This document shows, one piece after another, positions 1 to 5,053 of a stretch of DNA of 8,867 bases (the stretch's first letter is position 1; every line of letters begins with the position of its first letter). Origin of the DNA: Lachnospiraceae bacterium (GTDB lineage Bacteria; Bacillota; Clostridia; Lachnospirales; Lachnospiraceae); NCBI GenBank assembly GCA_014804495.1, contig JAAUZS010000063.1:17346-26212 (forward strand). The letters run 5' to 3'. The position numbers and the translations under genes are program-made. The notes under the pieces are model-generated. The model ran no database searches and had not been told where the DNA came from. It saw only the letters and a list, made by a program, of their open reading frames with translations.

Positions 1-788
1 GCAAAAGTAACTTTAGACGTGGAACAGAACTCATAAACCATATTAGGATTTCCTGCTTTCTCACATTCACCCAAAATTTCCAGAATTTCATCCTGCTTAT
101 CATCATATAAATGATGGATGGCATAAGCATTGTCCCAAAAAATTCTGAAATCTTCCGCTGCCGGTTTTAAGCCGGCAAATCTTCTTACCACTTCATCCGA
201 ATAAGAAATACCTGTCGGATTGGAATACATCGGCACACACCAGATACCTTTCACTGCCGGGTCGCTATTTACATATTTTTCTACCAAATCCATATCAGGA
301 CCTTCTGCCGACATTGGTATATTAATCATCTCAATACCAAAAAATTCCGTAATCTTAAAATGCCTGTCATATCCCGGCACCGGACATAAAAATTTCACTT
401 TATCAAGCTTGCACCAAGGTGTAGACCCCATTACGCCATGTGTCATGGCATGAGAAATCGCATCATACATGATACTTAAACTTGAATTTCCAAATACAAG
501 CACATTATCAGCCGGAACACCCATCATATCGCCCAACAGATGCCTTGCTTCCGGAATACCCTCCAGCAAACCATAATTTCTGCAATCAACTCCGTCTAAC
601 GTCCTAAGCTCAGAACCGGAATCCAGAGTTCCTATAACGCCCATTGTCATATCAAGCTGTGCTGTGGACTGTTTACCTCTGGACATATCCAGTTTAAGTC
701 CTTTGCTCTTTGCTTCCTCAAATTTCTTCTCTAGTTCCTTTTTCAATGATACAAGCTCATCTTTGCTCATTTCCTTATAAGGCTTCAT
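1..788 (-). CDS. PLP-dependent aminotransferase (class I/II fold, Aminotran_MocR-like), 3' end cut by window edge
   Basis: The visible 262 residues start MKPYKEMSKDELVSLKKELE and have the features of a fold-type I aminotransferase: SNPTG at residues 189-193, WDNAYA with cofactor-binding Asp219, and STSK with the predicted Schiff-base Lys259. The window ends three residues later, so the C-terminal domain is missing only because of the edge. The overall character (DMSRGKQ near residues 37-43, then YGLLEGIPEAR and FGNSSLSIMYDA) matches the stand-alone aminotransferases grouped under Pfam Aminotran_MocR, often annotated as putative aspartate aminotransferases; the substrate cannot be told from sequence. 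I chose ATG 788 because GGAGG lies at 797-801 with an 8-nt gap. An in-frame ATG at 803 has no ribosome site. The gene has its own promoter region and is separated from rny by a terminator. Confidence 0.88.
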   Translation of the reverse strand, partial: MKPYKEMSKDELVSLKKELEKKFEEAKSKGLKLDMSRGKQSTAQLDMTMGVIGTLDSGSELRTLDGVDCRNYGLLEGIPEARHLLGDMMGVPADNVLVFGNSSLSIMYDAISHAMTHGVMGSTPWCKLDKVKFLCPVPGYDRHFKITEFFGIEMINIPMSAEGPDMDLVEKYVNSDPAVKGIWCVPMYSNPTGISYSDEVVRRFAGLKPAAEDFRIFWDNAYAIHHLYDDKQDEILEILGECEKAGNPNMVYEFCSTSKVTF

Positions 789-812
789 AATCTTTTCCTC
801 CATGTCATACTG

Positions 813-841
813 CATAATTGTATACAATCATACACTGTCAA
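813..841 (-). promoter_or_regulatory. Putative promoter of the aminotransferase gene
   Basis: A perfect TTGACA -35 lies at 841-836 on the minus strand. At 17 nt spacing the -10 would be the poor hexamer ATTATG (818-813), so the -35 is convincing but the -10 is weak. A start near 806 would give a leader of about 18 nt that still holds the GGAGG. The preceding gene ends in a terminator, so a promoter is expected here. Confidence 0.45.
814..831. promoter_or_regulatory. 18-bp near-perfect palindrome, candidate GntR-family operator
   Basis: The 12-bp core ATTGTATACAAT (817-828) is a perfect palindrome. It extends to ATAATTGTATACAATCAT with one mismatched pair. It lies between the -35 and the start of the aminotransferase gene, where a repressor would block transcription. 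The inner TTGTATACAA fits the T-N-GT-N2-AC-N-A pattern typical of FadR-subfamily GntR regulators. The identity of the regulator is inference; none is encoded in the window. Confidence 0.5.
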
Positions 842-885
842 CTATTCTACTACATAAAGCCTATGAACACAAGCAAAAATTGTAC

Positions 886-920
886 AAAAAAACTCTGTAG
901 ATTTCTCTACAGAGTTTTAA
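886..920 (-). terminator. Intrinsic terminator after rny
   Basis: On the minus strand an 11-bp stem AAACTCTGTAG/CTACAGAGTTT (890-900 with 907-917) closes a 6-nt loop. It is followed by a run of T (the A-run at 886-892 on the plus strand). It begins within 10 nt of the rny stop codon and separates the recA-recX-rny unit from the aminotransferase gene. G+C in the stem is modest, but position and T-tract make the call good. Confidence 0.85.
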
Positions 921-923
921 GTA

Positions 924-2477
924 CTATTTAGCGTAGTCGATAACTCGGCTCTCACGGATTACATTGACTTTAATCTGACCGGGATATTCCAATTCAGCTT
1001 CAATCTGTTTGGAAATATCTCTGGCGAGTAATACCATGTCTGAATCTGTAATCTGTTCCGGAACTACCATAACACGAATCTCTCTACCTGCCTGAATAGC
1101 AAAAGATTTATCAACGCCTTTGAAATTATTTGTAATGTCTTCTAATTGTTTAAGTCTGCTTGTATATGTTTCTAATGTTTCTCTTCTTGCACCCGGCCTT
1201 GCAGCGGAAATAGTATCAGCAGCCTGTACCAAACATGCAATCAAAGTCTGAGGTTCAACATCTCCATGATGAGATTCTACCGCATTAATAACAATCGGAG
1301 ATTCCTTGTATTTTCTACAAAGATCTACACCCAACTGAATATGTGAGCCTTCCATTTCATGATCCACCGCTTTACCTATATCATGTAACAGACCGGCACG
1401 CTTCGCCATCCTGACGTCTAAACCAAGCTCTGCCGCCAGCAGACCGGATAACTGCGCTACCTCAATTGAATGTTTTAATGCGTTCTGACCATAGCTGGTC
1501 CTGAACTTCATTTTACCAAGTAATCTGATAAGCTCCGGATGAATACCATGTACACCTACTTCCAGTGTTGCCGCTTCACCTTCTTCTTTTATCATTACTT
1601 CAACTTCTTTTTGCGCTTTCTCAACCATCTCTTCGATTCTGGCCGGATGTATACGACCATCTACAATTAATTTTTCAAGCGCAATTCTTGCCACTTCGCG
1701 ACGAATCGGATCAAAGCCTGATAAAATTACGGCTTCAGGCGTATCATCGATAATTAAATCAACGCCGGTCATAGTTTCAAGAGTCCTTATGTTACGTCCC
1801 TCTCTACCGATGATCCTTCCTTTCATTTCGTCATTGGGGAGCTGAACAACAGATATGGTTGTCTCAGAAACATGGTCAGCCGCGCATTTCTGAATCGCTG
1901 TCACTACATATTCCTTTGCTTTCTTATCTGCTTCTTCCTTTGCCCTGCTCTCCATTTCTTTAATCATTACAGCAGTTTCATGTTTTACTTCATCTTCAAC
2001 AATTTTCAACAAATAATCTTTTGCCTGTTCGGAGGTTAGACCTGAGATTCGTTCCAGTTCCTGTAATCTTTGCTCATTAAGTTTTGAGATTTCTTCACGC
2101 TGTTTAGCAAGCGATTCTTCTTTTGCAATCAGACTTGCTTCTTTTCTCTCAATAGCATCCGCTTTCTTATCAATGTTCTCTTCCTTCTGCTGAATCCTGC
2201 GCTCATACCTCTGCGCTTCCGCCCGACGTTCCTTGATTTCCTTGTCCAATTCGCTCTTAGAACGAATAGTCTCTTCTTTTGCTTCAAGCAACGCTTCGTG
2301 CTTCTTGGTTTCAGCTGTTTTGAGGGCCTCATCGATAATTTTTCTTGCCTTCTCATCCGCATTTCCCAACTTAGCTTCAACTATCTTCTTATGGTAGTTC
2401 GTAGCTATAATTGCAGTAACCGGAATAGATATAACCAGCGTAATGACTATTGCCGCCAAAATCCATACCCATTGCAT
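924..2477 (-). CDS. rny: Ribonuclease Y
   Basis: This is the membrane-anchored endoribonuclease that initiates mRNA decay in Firmicutes. At 517 residues it has the usual family length (about 520). Domains in order: an N-terminal membrane helix (residues 4-25, [20 protein letters not shown]), a long charged coiled coil (about 28-145), a KH RNA-binding domain with the GxxG loop IIGREG (222-227), and a metal-dependent HD phosphodiesterase domain with His336, His365-Asp366 ([10 protein letters not shown]), His403-His404 and Asp421. The C-terminal conserved tail ends [10 protein letters not shown]. The ATG at 2477 is preceded by AGGAGG (2489-2494) with an 11-nt gap. It lies 99 nt downstream of recX, a common arrangement in Lachnospiraceae, and its transcript ends at the hairpin at 886-920. 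Confidence 0.97.
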   Translation of the reverse strand: MQWVWILAAIVITLVISIPVTAIIATNYHKKIVEAKLGNADEKARKIIDEALKTAETKKHEALLEAKEETIRSKSELDKEIKERRAEAQRYERRIQQKEENIDKKADAIERKEASLIAKEESLAKQREEISKLNEQRLQELERISGLTSEQAKDYLLKIVEDEVKHETAVMIKEMESRAKEEADKKAKEYVVTAIQKCAADHVSETTISVVQLPNDEMKGRIIGREGRNIRTLETMTGVDLIIDDTPEAVILSGFDPIRREVARIALEKLIVDGRIHPARIEEMVEKAQKEVEVMIKEEGEAATLEVGVHGIHPELIRLLGKMKFRTSYGQNALKHSIEVAQLSGLLAAELGLDVRMAKRAGLLHDIGKAVDHEMEGSHIQLGVDLCRKYKESPIVINAVESHHGDVEPQTLIACLVQAADTISAARPGARRETLETYTSRLKQLEDITNNFKGVDKSFAIQAGREIRVMVVPEQITDSDMVLLARDISKQIEAELEYPGQIKVNVIRESRVIDYAK

Positions 2478-2481
2478 TTAC

Positions 2482-2494
2482 AGGAGCACCTCCT
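2482..2494 (-). promoter_or_regulatory. Shine-Dalgarno of rny inside a small hairpin
   Basis: On the minus strand the site reads AGGAGGTGCTCCT. The first five bases, AGGAG, can pair with the following CTCCT across a 3-nt GTG loop. The hairpin ends four nt before the ATG at 2477, so the ribosome binding site of rny can be partly sequestered. Five base pairs is short; whether it matters in the cell is inference. Confidence 0.45.
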
Positions 2495-2520
2495 TATTTA
2501 ATTTTCATTGTACATATCAA

Positions 2521-2537
2521 TAATTCCTGTGGAATTA
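2521..2537. repeat. Short inverted repeat in the recX-rny gap
   Basis: TAATTCC and GGAATTA form a 7-bp inverted repeat around a TGT loop in the 99-nt gap between recX and rny. There is no proper T-run after it on the minus strand, so it is not a convincing terminator. It could be an RNA processing or attenuation structure. The rest of the gap is AT-rich and I see no clear promoter in it. Confidence 0.4.
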
Positions 2538-2576
2538 ATAATCGAAAAATACAACACACTAATTCTACATCTAAAA

Positions 2577-3194
2577 TTATGTTATGTCAAGTAGAAGTGC
2601 TCTGCCGATTACATCAGAACGAAATCCTTTTCTGGACAAAAATGCATACATCCTTCGTCTTTCTTCATCAGTAGCCGACTGTGAATTATAATTTTTTTTA
2701 TTTAAAAGATTCTGAATCATGGTAATTTCATCTATCTCCGTTCCTGATTCCTGCAGTTCACCGAATACCTTACCAATCAATTCCCTACGGATTCCCTTCC
2801 GCATCAGATCATTCTCTATTCGTATTCTGCTCTTTTTATCCGAATTGTACTCAATAAAATTTCTTACATACTTTTCATCATCAACATAACCGTAAGACTC
2901 CACATAAGCGATTGCCTCATCGATGATTTCTTTCGGATAATCTCCCTGCTTTAACTTATCTTCAAGCTGCCTGTGAGTATAATCTTTCGACTGAAGCAGA
3001 TTCATACATCTGAGTTTGGCTCTTTTAGGAAGAATTTCGTGGAAGATACGTAAATAAGTATCTTCCATGATTTCTTCCCCTCTCCGTATATGAAGACGGT
3101 TCATTTCACCCTTGTATAATACAAAAGTAAGCTCTTCATCCAGAACAATCCTGTATCTTGATTTTGTAATTGGCGTGATATCTGTTACTGTCAT
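2577..3194 (-). CDS. recX: Regulatory protein RecX
   Basis: RecX binds the RecA-ssDNA filament and modulates, usually inhibits, recombinase activity. The 205-residue protein shows the repeated three-helix architecture of the family: a first repeat around residues 66-85 (LLQSKDYTHRQLEDKLKQGDY), the YVDDEKYVRNFIEYN segment at 103-117 corresponding to the family's L-D-D motif, KSRIRIENDLMRKGI at 121-135, and a last repeat FLSRKGFRSDVIGRAL at 185-200. The N-terminal 45 residues form the extra beta-rich extension seen in Firmicutes RecX. The ATG at 3194 has AAGGAA (3201-3206) upstream. It follows recA after 48 nt with no convincing terminator between them, so co-transcription and SOS control with recA are likely. 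Confidence 0.92.
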   Translation of the reverse strand: MTVTDITPITKSRYRIVLDEELTFVLYKGEMNRLHIRRGEEIMEDTYLRIFHEILPKRAKLRCMNLLQSKDYTHRQLEDKLKQGDYPKEIIDEAIAYVESYGYVDDEKYVRNFIEYNSDKKSRIRIENDLMRKGIRRELIGKVFGELQESGTEIDEITMIQNLLNKKNYNSQSATDEERRRMYAFLSRKGFRSDVIGRALLLDIT

Positions 3195-3242
3195 AGAAAT
3201 TTCCTTGCTCTTTACTCAATATGTAAAAATTTATTTTTCAAT

Positions 3243-4331
3243 CTATGATTCTTTCTCCTGTGAAGCCTTTTCCTTCGATGCTTTATCCTTAGCCGGCTTT
3301 TCATTTAAGGATTTCTCTTCATTGTCCTGCAACGCTACATCCAAATTGAACAATTCTCTGACCTTCTGCTCTACCTCATCGCATACTGCCTGATTATCCT
3401 TAAGATACTGCTTAGCGTTCTCTCTTCCCTGTCCAATCTTATTTCCTTCATAAGCATACCATGCGCCGCTTTTATTAATTATTCCGTTATCGGCCGCCAA
3501 ATCCAGAATATCTCCTATCGTGGAAATCCCCTCACCGAACATAATATCAAATTCCGCTTCCTTAAATGGAGGCGCTATCTTATTCTTAACGACCTTTACC
3601 CTCGTCCTGTTGCCGATGACTTCTCCGCCTTGCTTTATGGACTCTATCCTTCTGACATCCAACCTGACGGACGAATAGAATTTCAGTGCGCGTCCGCCTG
3701 TAGTAGTCTCGGGATTGCCAAACATAATACCAACCTTCTCACGCAGCTGGTTAATGAAAACAACAGTACAGTTGGATTTGCTGATTACACCCGTCAGCTT
3801 ACGCAGCGCCTGAGACATCAGTCTTGCCTGCAGTCCCACATGTGAATCTCCCATATCTCCGTCAATCTCAGCCTTCGGTACAAGAGCCGCCACGGAATCC
3901 ACCACTACAATATCTATAGCGCCGGAACGCACCATAGTCTCCGTGATTTCCAATGCCTGTTCACCGTTATCAGGCTGCGAAATATATAAATTATCCACAT
4001 CAACGCCAATATTCTTGGCATAAACGGGATCCAGCGCATGTTCTGCATCAATAAATCCCGCAATACCGCCTCTTCTTTGTACTTCAGCAATCATATGCAA
4101 GGTTACCGTAGTCTTACCACTGGATTCAGGTCCATATATCTCCACAATTCTTCCTTTGGGTATTCCTCCCAAGCCTAATGCAATATCCAGACTTAGCGAG
4201 CCTGTAGGAATCGTCTCAACGTTCATCTGTGCGGAAGGGTCGCCGAGCTTCATAATTGCGCCCTTTCCAAATTGTCTTTCTATCTGCCCTATGGCAGCAT
4301 CCAATGCTTTTAATCTTTCTTCTTTTTCCAT
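3243..4331 (-). CDS. recA: Recombinase RecA
   Basis: ATP-dependent strand-exchange protein and co-protease for LexA self-cleavage in the SOS response. All hallmarks are present: Walker [10 protein letters not shown] (67-75), catalytic Glu97 in [10 protein letters not shown], Walker [11 protein letters not shown] with Asp145, the L1 region around 155-165 ([12 protein letters not shown]), the [20 protein letters not shown] stretch covering Gln195 and loop L2 (194-213), and the [22 protein letters not shown] block near 249-270. Length is 362 residues. The last 30 residues (about 333-362) are a Lys/Glu/Ser/Ala-rich low-complexity tail, longer and less acidic than in E. coli. The start ATG at 4331 has AAAGGAGA upstream (4339-4347). 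It has its own LexA-regulated promoter and leads recX and rny. Confidence 0.99.
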   Translation of the reverse strand: MEKEERLKALDAAIGQIERQFGKGAIMKLGDPSAQMNVETIPTGSLSLDIALGLGGIPKGRIVEIYGPESSGKTTVTLHMIAEVQRRGGIAGFIDAEHALDPVYAKNIGVDVDNLYISQPDNGEQALEITETMVRSGAIDIVVVDSVAALVPKAEIDGDMGDSHVGLQARLMSQALRKLTGVISKSNCTVVFINQLREKVGIMFGNPETTTGGRALKFYSSVRLDVRRIESIKQGGEVIGNRTRVKVVKNKIAPPFKEAEFDIMFGEGISTIGDILDLAADNGIINKSGAWYAYEGNKIGQGRENAKQYLKDNQAVCDEVEQKVRELFNLDVALQDNEEKSLNEKPAKDKASKEKASQEKES

Positions 4332-4352
4332 TATTCAATCTCCTTTTGTGTC

Positions 4353-4366
4353 AGAACATTTGTTCT
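4353..4366. promoter_or_regulatory. LexA (SOS) box 1 of recA
   Basis: AGAACATTTGTTCT matches the Firmicutes LexA consensus GAAC-N4-GTTC perfectly in both half-sites. It lies just downstream of the predicted transcription start of recA, where bound LexA would block initiation or clearance. Confidence 0.85.
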
Positions 4367-4375
4367 TATATTGTT

Positions 4376-4404
4376 AGAATAAAACAAATGTTCGATTTTG
4401 TCAA
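4376..4404 (-). promoter_or_regulatory. recA promoter
   Basis: On the minus strand a perfect -35 TTGACA (4404-4399) is followed after exactly 17 nt by TATTCT (4381-4376), a 4-of-6 match to TATAAT. The predicted start is near 4369, giving a leader of about 38 nt containing the AAAGGAGA ribosome site. Both LexA boxes overlap this promoter. Confidence 0.8.
4381..4394. promoter_or_regulatory. LexA (SOS) box 2 of recA, one degenerate half
   Basis: On the minus strand CGAACATTTGTTTT has a perfect CGAAC half-site and a weaker GTTTT half, with the same ATTT centre as box 1. It fills the spacer between the -35 and -10 hexamers. Its centre is 28 bp from that of box 1. Confidence 0.7.
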
Positions 4405-4428
4405 CAGTTACTTTTCTTTTTTTATATT

Positions 4429-4473
4429 TTACATCCTTTTAAGTCCAATAAACAACTCTTTATACCTCCTCCC
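4429..4473 (-). other. Orphan Shine-Dalgarno with 9-codon reading frame
   Basis: GGGAGGAGG (4473-4465) is followed after 9 nt by TTG (4455), opening MFIGLKRM and then TAA (4431-4429). The ribosome site is as strong as any in the window but serves no gene of normal size. It may be the start of a lost gene, a leader peptide on a longer recA transcript, or chance. Translation is unproven. Confidence 0.25.
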
Positions 4474-4609
4474 AGCTAAAATTTTAGTTTTTGCTTTGAA
4501 TTGTTGGCGATGTGCCGGATATGCAAAGCAGAATAATATTTTTCAGATTCATATACAATGTCATAAAAGCGGGCTATTCTTCATAATCTATACATATATC
4601 ATATTCAAA

Positions 4610-4622
4610 GGATAAACGCAAT
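4610..4622 (+). repeat. 13-mer direct repeat, copy 1
   Basis: GGATAAACGCAAT matches GGACAAACGCAAT at 4715-4727 in 12 of 13 positions. The copies are in the same orientation, start to start 105 bp apart, in otherwise AT-rich DNA. The length is short enough that chance cannot be excluded. Confidence 0.4.
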
Positions 4623-4714
4623 TTATTTTAAGTTAAAGAATGTAGAAAATATTAAAGAGTAATATTGATTATTATACTTAAAAAATCATGATATTGTATC
4701 TAAATGAATTTAGT

Positions 4715-4727
4715 GGACAAACGCAAT
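4715..4727 (+). repeat. 13-mer direct repeat, copy 2
   Basis: GGACAAACGCAAT is the partner of the copy at 4610-4622 with one mismatch. Its last four bases overlap the left arm of the hairpin at 4724-4743, 7 nt beyond which the NUDIX reading frame ends. Confidence 0.4.
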
Positions 4728-4743
4728 ACAACATATTGTATTG
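4724..4743. repeat. Inverted repeat beyond the NUDIX stop
   Basis: CAATACA and TGTATTG form a 7-bp stem around a 6-nt ACATAT loop, beginning 7 nt after the NUDIX stop codon on the minus strand. The sequence after it (CGTTTG) is not a real T-tract, so it is at best a weak terminator. A smaller repeat, CTAAAT-GA-ATTTAG, follows at 4700-4713. Confidence 0.4.
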
Positions 4744-4750
4744 TGCAGTT

Positions 4751-4945
4751 TTACATCTTACCCAAATCCAGTTTTTGCAATTCCTCAAGCATTTCCCTAC
4801 GTGCCGCTTCAGGATATGTTTCATTTTCTTCCACACCACCACCGGGAATAACATAATAAATATCCTGATTATTCTTTTTTCTTCCAATCAAAAGAATTTC
4901 TTCTGTTTCCGGATTAATCAAAACTACCCCTGCACGTCTTCTCAT
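4751..4945 (-). CDS. NUDIX hydrolase, C-terminally truncated (probable remnant)
   Basis: Sixty-four residues. RRRAGVVLIN and ILLIGRKKNNQDIYYVIPGGGVEENE are the first strands of a Nudix fold. The Nudix box follows: G, five residues, E, seven residues, then REMLEE (box around residues 36-57). The position that is normally Gly after EE-x is Gln here. The protein stops at KLDLGKM, only about seven residues after the box, whereas family members usually run 130-150 residues, so the second half of the fold is absent. No other frame downstream continues it recognisably. The start is well supported by AAAGGAG (4954-4960) 8 nt before the ATG. It lies alone between the terminator at 4993 and the recA promoter, with no clear promoter. 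It is either a pseudogene cut by deletion or, less likely, a functional mini-protein; nucleotide hydrolysis should not be assumed. Confidence 0.65.
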   Translation of the reverse strand: MRRRAGVVLINPETEEILLIGRKKNNQDIYYVIPGGGVEENETYPEAARREMLEELQKLDLGKM

Positions 4946-4992
4946 TTTCTATTCTCCTTTTATGCCATTGCAAACCCGCTGACCAATCAGTC

Positions 4993-5022
4993 AAAAAGTC
5001 CCCCGCCCTGCGGCGAAGGACT
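4993..5022 (-). terminator. Strong intrinsic terminator after the 581-residue protein gene
   Basis: On the minus strand AGTCCTTCGCC pairs with GGCGGGGGACT (5022-5012 with 5007-4997). The 11-bp stem includes two G-U pairs around a 4-nt loop and is followed immediately by TTTTTGACTG. It begins 31 nt after the stop codon at 5054. This ends the rimO-pgsA-cinA unit and isolates the NUDIX and recA region from it. Confidence 0.9.
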
Positions 5023-5053
5023 ATAATATCTTTATATTTTATCAAATCCGGTT

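Larger units (their letters stand above)
4405..4750. other. AT-rich stretch without a convincing gene, upstream of the recA promoter
   Basis: About 345 bp between the recA -35 and the NUDIX stop codon hold no reading frame I can support on either strand. What it does contain: a 12-bp palindrome CTAAAATTTTAG (4476-4487), an orphan GGGAGGAGG on the minus strand (4465-4473), a possible minus-strand promoter (TTGAAT 4608-4603, 17 nt, TATGAA 4585-4580), two copies of a 13-mer (4610 and 4715), and a hairpin-forming repeat (4724-4743). Some of it may be decayed 3' sequence of the NUDIX gene. Confidence 0.6.

Noticed and set aside
3225..3238. AAAAAT-TT-ATTTTT inverted repeat between recA and recX as a terminator
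   Set aside because: It is purely A+T, with a 2-nt loop, and would be too unstable to stop transcription. It is probably compositional.
4388..4615. Plus-strand hydrophobic reading frame in the gap upstream of recA
   Set aside because: It overlaps the recA promoter and LexA boxes, has no ribosome binding site and reads as AT-rich random sequence with Phe, Ile and Tyr.
4678..4887. Frameshifted continuation of the NUDIX protein in another minus-strand frame
   Set aside because: The alternative frame overlaps the Nudix box itself and its extension beyond the NUDIX stop (MLYCVCPLNSFRYN) does not look like the second half of a Nudix fold.
4946..4992. A dedicated promoter for the NUDIX fragment
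   Set aside because: The best pairing (TTGGTC with CATAAA) would start transcription within or past the ribosome site, so it cannot serve this gene.
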